Positions 1-11,191 of a DNA stretch of 64,000 bases are shown here, in pieces (the stretch's first letter is position 1; the number at the start of each line of letters is the position of its first letter). The position numbers and the translations under genes are program-made. Origin of the DNA: Pycnopodia helianthoides. Lineage: Eukaryota; Echinodermata; Asteroidea; Forcipulatida; Asteriidae. The DNA lies in assembly GCA_032158295.1 (NCBI GenBank), contig CM063251.1, positions 12,253,016-12,317,015 of the forward strand, in the 5' to 3' direction. The notes beneath the pieces are model-generated. The model worked only from the letters and a program-made list of their open reading frames with translations. It had not been told where the DNA came from and did not search any database.

Positions 1-282
1 CGGTGTCCATATACTACCTGTTTGCCCAGGATTCAGGGCGCTACTCCCAACATCTCTACTAATAGTTCTACAAGTCTTGGGATGATGGGCGAAGAATGAA
101 GTTGGCTTAATACTCTTTACACGATAAATCTTGTTTGTTGCCATTTTGGGAGTCTTCATGTGTTAGTGGGCAGTGAGCATTTTAGGTGACGCAAGCGCTG
201 TTATATGCGCATCATATTACCACCTTTAATTTGACTCCCAAAATGGAAAACCACGGGCAGATGGTAACCAAGTGTGACATCT

Positions 283-403
283 GGGCCCAATTTCATGGCT
301 CTGCTTACCGCGGATTTCTGCGCTTACGTATCACAGAATTATGTGCTACAAGGGCTCCGTAAGCGCAGAATTCCGCGGTAGGCAGAGCCATGAAATTGGG
401 CCC
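283..403. mobile_element. Palindromic MITE with GGGCCCAATTTCAT ends
   Basis: A near-perfect hairpin. The left end GGGCCCAATTTCATGGCTC is the reverse complement of the right end GAGCCATGAAATTGGGCCC, and the pairing continues inward through TTACCGCGG and GCGCTTACG. It shares its outer ends with the family at 10770, 30041, 30866, 31230 and 39047, but the interior differs. No coding capacity. Confidence 0.75.
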
Positions 404-416
404 TGTTCAATGGGGT

Positions 417-505
417 CTTTACTAGGTGCTGTCCGAGTCCTGCGGGGAAAAAAATCCACAGTTATTTTTTAAGGGATTCAAATCCATAACCTGAAGACGT
501 TGTGT
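417..505 (-). repeat. Fragment of a tRNA-derived SINE, antisense
   Basis: The stretch with CCGAGTCCTG, a run of A and TCCAC, then GGATTCAAATCCATAACC resembles the antisense SINE head at 41020-41135 (same CCGAGTCCTG, A run and TCCAC order). The GGATTCAAATCC portion looks like an inverted B box. It lies directly upstream of the first ORC4 exon in the window. Confidence 0.4.
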
Positions 506-567
506 ATGCTCTTCCCATTCCACTGAAAGACTCTCTCTGTTTTTTTTTTTTTGTATATCACTCTCAG

Positions 568-3500
568 GTAACCGAGAAGAGGCACAATCTGTGCTGTTCG
601 TCCTGGAGGAATTCGACCTGTTTGCTCACCATAAGAATCAAACGTTGCTGTATAATCTATTTGACATCTGCCAGTCTGCGCAGACCCCCATAGCTGTCAT
701 CGGTATAACTCGCAGACTGGTAAGTCTTATTCATATATCTACTCAAAATAACAGGCGTTTGATTTCTCAGGATTTTTTTCCTGATTTCAGGATTTTCCCC
801 AAAACCTCCTTGAGCCTTCATATCCCTCTTGCTGTTTGACCATTCAATACCATTCAAGTGGTTTTGAATGATGGATAAACTATGCCAGCCTGAAATATGA
901 TACCATGAGGGAATGCATGTACACAGTACACAGTTAGTTCTGTGCACAGTTGTGCCACTGTACACTATCTTGGCAGTCGAATGGTCTCAAATGGTTGGTC
1001 AACTCACTGGAAAATGTTGCCAAGAGTCACTGACAGTAGGAGGGATATTGTCTGGAAAGAAGTATTAAGCAGTCGCCAAAGGGAGCAAAGAAATAGCCCA
1101 CGTTGTGTCCAAGCGTTTAGTTTTGTCTGTGGACCGCCTGAATTGTAACACTGGGAGGTTCCGTACTGTCAAAAATAAGGGGAACCCTAGCCCACCTTGT
1201 TGGGCTGTTATGGCTCTCTTTTAACATCGGTCTTGTTATACTAGCCCACCTTGATGGGCTGTTATGGCTCTCTTTTAACGTCGGTCTTGTTATACTAGCC
1301 ACCTTGATGGGCTGTTATGGCTCTCTTTTAACATCGGTCTTGTTATACTAGCCCACCTTGATGGGCTGTTATGGCTCTCTTTTAACATCAGTCTTATTAT
1401 ACTAGCCCACCTTGTTGGGCTGTTATGGCTCTCTTTTAACATCGGTCTTGTTATACTAGCCCACCTTGATGGGCTGTTATGGCTAGCTTTTAACATCAGT
1501 CTTGTTATACTAGCCCACCTTGATGGGCTGTTATGGCTCTCTTTTAACATTGGTCTTGTTATACTAGCCCACCTTGATGGGCTGTTATGGCTCTCTTTTA
1601 ACATCGGTCTTGTTATACTAGCCCACCTTGATGGGCTGTTATGGCTCTCTTTTAACATCGGTCTTATTATACTAGCCCACCTTGATGGGCTGTTATGGCT
1701 CTCTTTTAACATCGGTCTTATTATACTAGCCCACCTTGTTGGGCTGTTATGGCTCTCTTTTAACATCGGTCTTATTATACTAGCCCACCTTGATGGGCTG
1801 TTATGGCTCTCTTTTAACATCGGTCTTATTATACTAGCCCACCTTGTTGGGCTGTTATGGCTCTCTTTTAACATCGGTCTTATTATACTAGCCCACCTTG
1901 TTGGGCTGTTATGGCTCTCTTTTAACATCGTCTTATTATACTAGCCCACCTTGTTGGGCTGTTATGGCTCTCTTTTAACATCGGTCTTATTATACTAGCC
2001 CACCTTGTTGGGCTGTTATGGCTCTCTTTTAACATCGGTCTTATTATACTAGCCCACCTTGTTGGGCTGTTATGGCTCTCTTTTAACATCGGTCTTATTA
2101 TACTAGCCCACCTTGTTGGGCTGTTATGGCTCTCTTTTAACATCGGTCTTATTATACTAGCCCACCTTGTTGGGCTGTTATGGCTCTCTTTTAACATCGG
2201 TCTTATTATACTAGCCCACCTTGTTGGGCTGTTATGGCTCTCTTTTAACATCGGTCTTGTTATACTAGCCCACCTTGATGGGCTGTTATGGCTCTCTTTT
2301 AACATCGGTCTTGTTATACTAGCCCACCTTGTTGGGTGTTATGGCTCTCTTTTTAACATCAGTCTTATAATACTAGCCCACCTTGATGGGCTGTTATGGC
2401 TCTCTTTAACATCGGTCTTGTTATACTAGCCCACCTTGATGGGCTGTTATGGCTCTCTTTTAACATCGGTCTTGTTATACTAGCCCACCTTGTTGGGTTG
2501 TTATGGCGCTTTTTTAACATCAGTCTTATTATACTAGCCCACCTTGATGGGCTGTTATGGCTCTCTTTAAACATCAGTCTAATTATACTAGCCCACCTTG
2601 TTGGGCTGCGGTCTTATTATACTAGCCCACCTTGTTGGGCTGTTATGGCTCTCTTTTAACATCGATCTAATTATACTCGCCATAAGACCGATGTTAAAAG
2701 AGAGCCATAACAGTCCAACAAGATGGGCTAGGGGAACCCAGGCACAGAAGCCTTTTTTTCAGGAATTGTCTCACCCCTGCCTAACACAATGAATGATGAG
2801 GGTAGCGTTTTTCGCTCTTTTTTCTATGCTTTCAGGATGTGGTGGAGCTCTTGGAGAAACGGGTGAGGTCCCGCTTTTCGCATCGTCGTATCCACGTCTT
2901 CAACACACTCACCTTCCCGGAGTACAAGGAAGCGTTTAAGAGAATTCTTACCCTCCCGAGTGACCTGAGAGATACCAAGTTTGTCAAACGTTGGAACAAG
3001 GATGTGGAGGTGAGACCCTGAGCTGGTAGAGTTGTAATTTTTGTTATGACATACACTGATGGACTTCACTTTAACCCTTACAGTGCCAGCCTCGTTTTGG
3101 CAACTCTGTATCCACAGGCCGGCCATTAAAAAAAAGAAATTTTGTCGAGTAGTAGAACGTAAGGGAACGTCAGCGGCCTGTGGATGGAGATTCAGTGGGA
3201 CGTTTCAGAACGTCGGCGGCACTCGAAGGGTTCCTTACAGTGCCGGTTGCGTTTTGGGAATTCTTTATCCAGAGGGCAATTTTATATTTTTTGGCTCGAG
3301 TAGTAGAACGTAAGGGAACATCAGCGGCCTGTGGATGGATACTCAGTTGGACGTTTCAGAACGTCGGCGGCGCTCCAAGGGTTAAGACTGTTCACTATTT
3401 GCACTATGTTTGGACCTGTGTGCCGGGATGGGGGTTGGGGGTTGCAAAGGGGAGGGGGCTTTTAGGTTTTGATGAGCAGGTCTTCTACTTTAATTGTAGG

Positions 3501-6244
3501 GTCTTGTTTTTTGCCTTTTGTTTTCTTTGCACTTTGTTCTTCTCTGGCTGGCCCAGGTATATTGTTGTTTTCTCTGTGCAATATGGGGTACATGTTACTG
3601 ATTCCACTGTCTATTTCATGTTTGGGTTTTTTTCCTACGTTGCATTTATTCTCCCTTGTTTGTAGGATTGTTTTAACAATGTGACTTGTTTATTCTATAT
3701 GTACATTTCTATATATTGCCTCTACTACATGTAATACTGATTTGTATATCTTTTAGGGGAAATATTAAAGGTGCAAAGGAGCCGAGTGAATTTGTCTCCT
3801 GTACCCAAACGGCTTGACTGTGTATATTTTATCCCTTCATTTGTCTGTGTTTCTCTAAAAATTGATTGATAAATGATTGATAAATGGTAGATAAATAATT
3901 GATAAATGATTGATCAATGAATTAATTATGGTTTTATGTAAAGCGCCTGGGAGCATTATTGTTAATGGATTTGGTGCTATTTAAAATGTGTGTGTTATTA
4001 TGTTTATTATTATTATTTCTTACCCTTAGGCATAACAAAAAAAATTCTATGACCTGATTTGTTTACTTCTTGAAGGTGTTTTTGTGACATGTGTTCAATG
4101 ATGGCCGTATCTTTTTTCAAATTGTTTTGCTTAAAGTTAAATATAACGTAATTTTATTTTCTTGTATTGCAATTATAATTTCTTTCATGTTGGTGCCAGG
4201 TACTATGCAGCAATGCCACAGTCCATGATGTACTGAAGAAAACGTACCAACTGGACAAAAGCATTTGTGGTCTGCAGTCTCTATTGGTGAGTAATAGGAG
4301 AACCTCCTGTCATAAAATGGAAGGTAACATCAATCAAACCTCCTATACACTGGTACCAAAGATTTGCTATAAAGTACCACAGACTACCACAAAGTACCAC
4401 CAACTGCCACAAAGTACCACAGACTACCACAAACTACCACAAAGTACCACAGACTACCACAAAGTACCACAAACTACCACAAAGTACCACAGACTACCAC
4501 AAAGTACCACAGACTACCACAAACTACCATAAAGTACCACAAACTACCACAAAGTACCGCAGACTACCACAAAGTACCACAGACTACCACATGAGTTTCG
4601 TTCACTAACTTGTTCATTACCTGTTAAGAATAATCTGCGTAGATATTGCTGTACACGTTTTTTTTTTTTTCTTTAATTTTTGAAAGTACATGTAATTCAC
4701 TGACATTCAAGTTGATGTTTGGATATTTAGAAGGATGTTCGATGGAAAGAACGGATTACAGAAATAATATAGGAATAGAAGTAATATATGGTTTAATATA
4801 GAAATATTGTATTATAGTAGTGTTATAGAAATGGTATAGGACACTGAACTAATGGAATTTCCATATGGAAGACACTGAAGACATTTTCCGGCAGCATACT
4901 TATCCAGTTTTTTCTCATTGACATGGTTTTGTCTCGTAGCTCATTCCTGTTTGCAAGGTGACCGAGGACCACCCTGAGATCGAAGCAGTCGACTTTGTGG
5001 AATCTAGTAAACATATTGCCACTGACTCCAAAGCAGCAATGTTACACGGTAAGACTACACTTGAGGGGTTTGCCCATGACCTTTCCTTCCCAACCCCTCC
5101 TCCTCTCCTTTCTACTTCTGTCCTTCCTACCCTCCCACTCTCCACCTCCCTTTTCCTTCCCAACCACTCCCCTTCCCCAACACTCCCCTCCCTTCCTAAA
5201 CCTGCCTCCTCCTAAAACCAGTTTTCTTCCTAACCCCTCCCCTTCTCTCTTACCAACCCCTCCTTCCCCTTTTTCCTTCCCCCCTCTCCTTCCCAACCCC
5301 CTCCCCTTTTCTTTCCTAACCTTCCCCTTCTCCCTATCTTTAAATAAATGATACACCAATGAGATACTTTTTGAGACACTTGGTGGCAGCAGACTTGCCA
5401 GGGTATACATTTATCGTAGTTACAATATAAATTTATCTGGACCCTGTATTCTATGGGAATCTGAACTATCAGAAATCACAAAGTACAAGAGCTTTTGCAT
5501 AGTAAACTTCAGTAAGAGGTGAATAAATTTAAACGTTTCGCATACAAGATGTTAATGGTGTGAATGAAATCTTGTTTTCAGGTATCTCTGTCCTACAGCT
5601 GTGTTTGGTGATTGCAATGAAGCATCTCACCGACCTGTACGATGGAGATGCATTCAACTTTGAAATGCTGTACAATGGTGAGTACAAGCCCACTTTCTCT
5701 GGCTTGCTTCTCTGGCACGAAACGATGCACTACTAGTAAAGGGATAGCATGCATTTTGCTTTACAATGTCGGTGTGATGCATGCATAAATAAATGCAGTG
5801 TTTTTCTTTCCCCTCAGAATACCTCAAGTTTATGCAGAGAAAAGCTCATGTTGTCCAGAACTTTGAGAAACCGGTTGTTTTAAAAGTAAGTTACAATTTC
5901 GTCGGCTGGTCTTTGAACGTTAACTGTTAAGCTATCAAACAGCTTAGTTTTCACACAAGACTTTGAATAATATGTGTTTTTTTTTCCTGAAATGAATACA
6001 GAGATTGTTACACTCCCCGAAGTTAGCGCAGGATTGTCTTTACTCTTTGATTTTGCAGGCATTTGAGCAGCTGGTGGCCTTGGAGATAGTCAAGCCAGTG
6101 GATGGCCATGGATCTCGCACACAGAAGGAATATAAAGCCATGTCATTGCTGGTGACATCGGCACAGTTGACGGAAGTACTGAACACTTACCCGGGATGTC
6201 CAAGCGAGCTGAAACATTGGGCGTCCAATCCACTACCTACGTGA
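568..6244 (+). CDS. ORC4: Origin recognition complex subunit 4, C-terminal 289 codons (5' end outside window)
   Basis: Subunit of the nuclear complex that marks replication origins and loads the MCM helicase. Seven coding exons are seen: 568-719, 2836-3009, 4200-4286, 4940-5048, 5582-5677, 5818-5885 and 6059-6244 (TGA at 6242-6244). All have AG/GT borders and compatible phases, giving 289 residues plus stop; human ORC4 has about 436, so the P-loop part lies upstream. The first exon holds the AAA+ Walker B region, [15 protein letters not shown], followed by [11 protein letters not shown]. The second has [19 protein letters not shown]. The later exons ([39 protein letters not shown]) form the winged-helix C-terminus and end near [13 protein letters not shown], as in the family. 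Walker B reads LEEFD where vertebrates have LDEFD, a conservative change. The introns hold a minisatellite-bearing transposon, a TTAA element, a decamer array and a pyrimidine tract. Confidence 0.95.
820..1048. mobile_element. piggyBac-like MITE, CCCTC family, flanked by ATAT
   Basis: Ends are CCCTCTTGCTGTTTGAC and the inverse of GTCACTGACAGTAGGAGGG. The interior closely matches the copies at 13180-13407 and 40428-40655, which are flanked by TTAA. Here the flanking tetranucleotide is ATAT on both sides. Non-coding; the apparent ORFs inside are incidental. Confidence 0.75.
1188..2730. mobile_element. Minisatellite (54-bp unit, roughly 28 copies) inside an inverted-repeat element with 9-bp TSD
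   Basis: The array has a 54-bp unit containing CCCACCTTGTTGGGCTG, TTATGGCTCTCTTTTAACAT and CGGTCTTATTATACTAG. Units are very similar; common variants are TTGATGGG versus TTGTTGGG and GTTATAC versus ATTATAC. At the right end (about 2684-2730) one unit is in reverse orientation, so the element starts TAGCCCACC and ends GATGGGCTA. GGGGAACCC lies immediately outside on both sides (1179-1187 and 2731-2739), as expected for a target-site duplication. Because 54 is a multiple of three, long open frames run through the array on both strands; these are not genes. It sits in the ORC4 intron between 719 and 2836. Confidence 0.85.
3071..3385. mobile_element. TTAA-flanked MITE with internal tandem duplication
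   Basis: Bounded by TTAA at 3071-3074 and 3382-3385, with ends CCCTTACAGTGCC and the inverse of GGCGCTCCAAGGG. The interior is duplicated with a period of about 151 bases: AGTAGAACGTAAGGGAAC occurs at 3151 and 3302, and CTTACAGTGCCGG recurs within. The CCC start and TTAA target fit piggyBac-type elements. Confidence 0.65.
3850..4020 (+). repeat. SINE 3' tail and ATTGATAAATG short repeats
   Basis: 3859-3925 contains five or so copies of a degenerate ATTGATAAATG motif. 3925-4020 reads ATGTAAAGCGCCTGGGAGC and ends in TTATTATTATTATT, matching the 3' tail of the tRNA-derived SINEs seen in full at 36053-36478. No head is present here. Confidence 0.5.
4374..4592. repeat. Decamer tandem array TACCACAAAG/TACCACAGAC
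   Basis: About 22 tandem copies of a 10-bp unit that alternates mainly between TACCACAAAG and TACCACAGAC, with some TACCACAAAC, all purine-rich between CCAC blocks. It lies about 90 bases after the ORC4 exon ending at 4286. The ORF across it encodes [15 protein letters not shown] repeats and is not a gene. Confidence 0.9.
5075..5335. repeat. Long pyrimidine tract, C/T-rich degenerate repeat
   Basis: About 260 bases almost free of purines on the plus strand, built from degenerate CCCTTCCCAACCCCTCC-like units. It begins just after the donor of the ORC4 exon ending at 5048. Such tracts can form H-DNA. It is not a splicing polypyrimidine tract for the next exon, whose acceptor is at 5581. Confidence 0.85.
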
Positions 6245-6699
6245 TGGCCAACATGGCGCCCCGAAGATTATGCATTATCAGCAATATATATCATGGCCTG
6301 TGTGTTTGGACAAGAGTTTGTCCAACATCCATTCGCTGCCCTGTCCGAGTGCCACAAAGTAGGCACGACTTCAGTGCAGTGGCCTAGCTGAGGTAATCCC
6401 GCAGTACGACTTTGTAAGTTATTACAGAAGACTTGGCTCTTAGAATAGCCTGTGTTGTAGTATGGTATCTCACTGGCAGATTTGGATTAATGCTCACTTG
6501 TTTATTTCTGTTGGACTCGTTCTGTTGTGGGAAAATTGGCTCAGTGCTGAAACTGTTTATTGGGGGTCAGGTCGGGTAATGTGCTAAGGCTATCACAGTC
6601 ATTCACTCTACAGAATCAAGCCTGGTACCCGCAAGTAAATGTTCACGGCAAGTAAATGTCATGGAAGAGAATGCACGTCCGAAGTATAAGCATATTTCT

Positions 6700-6888
6700 T
6701 TAAGGCAGGGTACACTTTTGGGTAATTTTCAAACGACCAGAATCCTCACTTGGTGTATCCCAACGTACACATAAAATAATACACCTGTGAAAATTTGGGC
6801 TCAATTGGTCACTAAAGTTGCAAGAAAATAACGAAAGAAAAAACACCTAAGTCATTACTAAACTGCTAAAGTGTGTACCCACCTTTAA
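6700..6888. mobile_element. Short TTAA-flanked MITE in ORC4 3' UTR
   Basis: TTAA at 6700-6703 and 6885-6888. The left end AAGGCAGGGTACACTTTTGG and the inverse of the right end AAAGTGTGTACCCACCTT are imperfect inverted repeats. The interior resembles the middle of the 7345-7691 family (CTGTGAAAATTTGGGCTCA, AATTGGTCA, CAAGAAAATAACG). Probably an internally deleted relative. Confidence 0.6.
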
Positions 6889-7038
6889 TCTTCAGAGGTA
6901 TGTGTTAAGAGAAACACTTGACTGTGGGAATTGCTCGGTTGTGGGGTTACCGGCTCGGTGCTGAAATGTTTATACTATAGTTATTGCTCCAGTGGCTATT
7001 GTGTGCCCTGTGTATGTATTATGACAACACCTTTTTGA

Positions 7039-7044
7039 AATAAA
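7039..7044 (+). promoter_or_regulatory. Candidate ORC4 polyadenylation signal
   Basis: AATAAA about 795 bases after the ORC4 stop codon, followed by T-rich sequence with several TTTTTTCTTC-like runs at 7066-7092. It is the first canonical hexamer I see downstream of the stop, so the 3' UTR would be about 0.8 kb and would include the short TTAA element at 6700-6888. Confidence 0.5.
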
Positions 7045-7089
7045 AATCAGGAATGGATTTATTAAGATTTTATTTGTTTTTTTCTTCTT

Positions 7090-7262
7090 TCAGTCATAAT
7101 AATAATAATATTGGAGTCTTGTACAGTGCATGCATCCACTAGTAAGGTGCTTGACAAAAAGAGGAACACTTTTAAAGACAGGTTTTGAAGTTTTTATGAA
7201 TTATGAGACTGATTTATGAAGCAACCTTATGGGGGTTACAAGGTGCTGCGGCGCACTCGGCA
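7090..7262 (-). repeat. 3' portion of tRNA-Leu-type SINE, antisense
   Basis: Reverse complement of the 3' half of the SINE at 33424-33870. It starts at a TAATAATAATAATATTGGAG tail and contains AAGGTGCTTGA, AGACAGGTTTT, ATGAATTATGAGACTG and GGTGCTGCGGCGCA. The tRNA-derived head is missing (5' truncated). Confidence 0.7.
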
Positions 7263-7344
7263 GCCACTGCCAGAAAATGCAATGGCAAAACCCTTCTCTA
7301 AACAATGAGTGTAACTGGGTTATTTTATGTGCATTACACAATGC

Positions 7345-7691
7345 TTAAAGGTATTATACAGGATTGGTAGAGCTGACAAAACAGTCGCAAACATGTTCAT
7401 GTTTTGTGTGATTAACCATATACATGAAATATTGAGCTCAATTGGTCATCGAGGTCCCGAGAAAATAGTGAAAAGAGACCTTATGTGTTTTCTGTTTTTC
7501 AAACATCAAGTTTATTATCGCGCGCGATAAAAACTATTGTTTTAGTCATTTCTCAGAAACGATAGCATTTAAGGCAGAAATATTTCAAGGAACCCTTTCT
7601 ACCATTACTTACTTTAAATCATGTAAGTTATGTGTGAATCTGTGAACATTTGTTTTTTTTCGATCTTACCAATAGTATACAGGGCCTTTAA
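7345..7691. mobile_element. TTAA-flanked MITE, AAGGTATT...ACAGGGCCTT family
   Basis: TTAA at 7345-7348 and 7688-7691. Ends are AAGGTATTATACAGGATTGG and the inverse of CCAATAGTATACAGGGCCTT. The interior is strongly similar to 52579-52920 (GAGCTCAATTGGTCATCGAG, TTATCGCGCGCGATAA at this copy). Non-coding. Confidence 0.8.
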
Positions 7692-8955
7692 GGACACAAT
7701 TTCACGACCGGGACTCGGACCCGCACTCTGCCGCTCAGAGCTCGAGTCCAGTGCGCTCGCCACGACATGCTCGGCCACGACATGCTCGGGCCACAACATC
7801 ATCCGATGAAACAAAGTATAATAACCAAGCCTAAAATCCTTGGGGGGTGGGGTAAAATATCGAGGCATGTAAATAACGGACACATCAACACCTGACGGCT
7901 ACATTTTAAGAACACATTTATTATGGGGTAGGATTAATATGGCCTTTCACATGAATACTTAGCATATCCAACACACTTTTACCTGTCTAGTCTAGAGTAA
8001 ACCAACAACACTGTCATAACCAGTATTTTAAATGTATATCATAAAACACAAAGACTAATCTACCGTTTTTACTTCACCATGTATTAATGGTATAACTACA
8101 CATTTTTTTCTCCCGCTTTTTTATATTTGTTTTGCCTTTTTAAATTTTTTTTTTTTTTGGTAATAGTTTATAATTTTGAGGATTGTTTTGTTATTCTTCT
8201 CTATACATTATCAATATTGTTTTTTTTATTATTTGTTTTGTTTTTCTCCTGTTAAAAGACAACAGTGGTGCACTAATATTTTTTTGGCAGTATTTACATT
8301 GTACACAGCATAATTGGGTAGCAAACTTATTCGTTGAATCCAAAGACAATACTATACACTTACATTGATTTAAAAAAAAAAAAAAAAAAAAAAGAGAAGA
8401 AAAAAGACATAACAAAATTATTTACTTTTTTTTTTTTTTTACATACATGTAAATCACAGCTAGCATAATTGTCACTTTACTGGCTACGGTCTAAAAAATA
8501 ACTGTACACAAAATATGCACTTCGGTTATGCTCATTAACTTATAACGTCAGCACAATATCAAGATGTTACTTTTATGCCCTAAATAATATTTTGAGGTAG
8601 TATAGGAGTTTCCATTGTCATTTTTCCATTTGGGATAAATTCACTGCACTTGTACACAAAAAATCAACTAATCTTTCATTGATTGTTCTTTTTTTATATT
8701 TGAAAACATCACACATTTATGAGGACATTTTTGTAAATTGCTTTATGATAAATGCAGTGATACCCATCCCAGGAGAAAAAAGCAATGTACTTCATAATAA
8801 TTATGCATTATTCATAATATGCATTAATCATATTATGCATTATTCATATTATGCGTTAATATCTATGTAAATAGCATTTTTAACACACAGACGTCACATG
8901 TCTGACTATGGCAGGGTTTCTTGTCACTGAGGGGTTTCCCCAACCCCCCAACATC
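7692..8955. other. Intergenic AT-rich stretch without recognisable gene
   Basis: 7700-7800 contains a degenerate tRNA-like stretch (CGGGACTCGGACCCGCACTC, antisense). 8100-8450 is dominated by T and A homopolymers. 8795-8860 carries three near copies of an ATTATGCATTATTCAT motif, partly self-complementary. Nothing coding is supported. Confidence 0.6.
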
Positions 8956-8959
8956 ATAT

Positions 8960-9125
8960 CCACAACAGGGGCCGATTTTACAAAGAGCTAAGATTGATCT
9001 TAACTGCGGATCAATCTCAACTGCTAAGCAAACTGTGATGTCGCCATACAAATCACTACGGTAATACTGACAGCTCAACTTAAGAAAGAATGTAAGTGCT
9101 TTGTGACATCCAACAGGACAGCCAT
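8960..9125. repeat. Dispersed repeat, AAGCACAGTGTGATGTC family
   Basis: Contains TTGATCTTAACTG, CTAAGCAAACTGTGATGTCG, CAAATCACTACGGT and ACTTAAGA in the same order as copies at 49290-49440 and 56815-56937. Likely a diverged MITE; ends are not clear in this copy. The stretch 9130-10760 after it shows no gene or clear repeat apart from a short direct repeat CTAGACCGGCATGC at 9328-9356. Confidence 0.5.
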
Positions 9126-10769
9126 GATCAACAAATACACAGCAAGTTGGACTGCTCATGAGAATTGGCAACAGCAGGGAACGAGCTGCACCCAAACCCT
9201 GTCCAGTCAACAATAGACTGATCCATTTAGCTCTGCCAACCAAAGACAACTTTGCAAATACTCGGTGCGCATGCGTTAGCCATGAGGTGCACGATGGTCT
9301 AGTCAACACCCAAATTTTCTCACTAACTAGACCGGCATGCATCTAGACCGGCATGCGAAGTAGTCCACATGTACAGCATAGAGAAGGTCCTTTCTCTGTC
9401 TATAGCATTTAGAAACTGCCATGCAACGGTGCTTATGTAGGACGAACGGACACATGTGTGTCCATCCCTCAACCATCAAGCCAGTGCACTGCACCAAACG
9501 TAAAATACACAACGTACTTTTGCAGCTCACCAAAATGGCAGCAGCGTACTAACATTTGTCGTCTTTTTTGACAAGGTTGGTGATTGGTCAATTTTAAGAG
9601 ATGGAGCTTAATAAATGGGTCTATTGTTAGTTTAATGCCTAGATGAATAAACTGCAAGCAACTCCCCCAAGGCTCGGTTTCACCGTGTGCTCAATCCCTG
9701 TCTCGATTTTAGACAGTTTGCGAAAAAGATCAACTAGTTTTGACTTGTTACGGTGTGACTGGAACTGTTTTTAATGTGCACTGGTTACATGTTGATAGCC
9801 TTTAGTTGAATGAAACAAACCACTATAGTGGACTTTTACTAACCGGTCAAACTTGCCCAGAGATGGGTTGCAATTGCAGCCATCCTTGACACGTATATGC
9901 TACCAGATCGAGACTGGAAGCAAAAAAATAAAAAAATAAAATGGTCTGGCCCCTTTTATGTTACATTGCTTTAGTTATTACTGCATACAGGAAATCAGAC
10001 AAATTTGAATGAACTTGTTACGACATCCCTTGAAAACTGAGCTTTTAAACACTTTGCAAAATAAAAATTGGGGTAGCTCTTCCCACATTCACATGTTAAA
10101 CAGCCAGCCTTGCAACTTTTTTTAGTGGACACCCGTGCCAGTGTTTAACAGTATCACCGGGCTCGAAAAAAAGTTTGCCGCAGATAAAATTCAATCCACA
10201 AAAATAGTCTCTCATGTGTTGCCATGAAAGAGGCTTTTCATTGACCTTTACATACCTTTAAGTACTTGAAAAGTTGCATGTGTCGACGGAATCAATCCAC
10301 TTTTTTTTTTTTTAATGTAGTGCCCGAGTGTACTGCCTGCTGCATAAAGTGCAGACATTTTCTGTCAATCACTGATTTGAATGTCTAGCACCTCGCTCAG
10401 TTCATCGGGAATCAATAGCAGTGAGTTAATTTATGTTTAAGATGAGGTTACGTACGGTATTTTAACCAACTTAGGAATACATTATTAATACATGTGCGTG
10501 TTCCACAAAAGTGTCATGTCAGACTGACTAAACGAGCCCATTTAATTGAGAGTTGGATTTGGATGTTGCCTTTAGCAGTCATAAGTGAATGCTCAATTTG
10601 AACTGCTCAGACTTCGACCAGTGTTGCTGAGCCACATGGTTAGGGCATAGAGGGCTACCTCCGTGGTTGGGCCAACCTTTTACTCTGTTGCATAAGCGAC
10701 AACAGACACCCGTACACAATTCTACATGAAATGTGCGGCACAAGGATACCAGTCATTGCCTGATCAGCT

Positions 10770-10964
10770 GGGCCCAATTTCATAGACCTGCATAGAGCTG
10801 CTTAAGCACAAAAAGCACAACAAAATTATGCTTACCAGAATAAGGTTACCAGCCAAATTACCATACCACATGTAAAATTTGTGACTGGTATCCTGCTCAT
10901 TTCTGCTTAGCGGGCAATTGTTAAGCAATATTTTCTGCTTAAGCAGCTCTATGAAATTGGGCCC
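10770..10964. mobile_element. Palindromic MITE, GGGCCCAATTTCATAG family
   Basis: Left end GGGCCCAATTTCATAGACC and right end GCTCTATGAAATTGGGCCC form inverted repeats that extend through GCTGCTTAAGC. The internal landmarks AAAATTATGCTTACCAGAAT and GTGACTGGTATCCTGCTCAT are shared with 12826, 30041, 30866, 31230 and 39047. Confidence 0.85.
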
Positions 10965-11191
10965 TGGAAGTTCCAATGCCCCGAATCATGTGACATAGCA
11001 ACACGGAATTTAGTCCGAGGAATTGAGCATTCACTTGTGATCAAACAAGCATTTTATATGACATCATTTAAATCAAACTTGCATCTTTTGTCTAGGAGTA
11101 AAATGAGGACCACCGCTCCCATTCTTTGCCTCGGTGGAACCCTTTAGAAGTCCACTTTCCCCAAATGCAAGTCTTTTTTGCTTTGTCAAGT

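Noticed and set aside
1117..2574. Long minus-strand ORFs with repeated [14 protein letters not shown] units
   Set aside because: They are the translation of the 54-bp minisatellite (18 codons per unit) inside an intron; no start context, splice structure or homology supports a protein.
2396..2659. Plus-strand ORF of hydrophobic [16 protein letters not shown] repeats
   Set aside because: Same minisatellite in another frame; hydrophobicity comes from base composition.
4995..5410. Proline/serine-rich plus ORF and arginine/glycine-rich minus ORF
   Set aside because: Generated by the pyrimidine tract; they overlap a real ORC4 exon only at its end.
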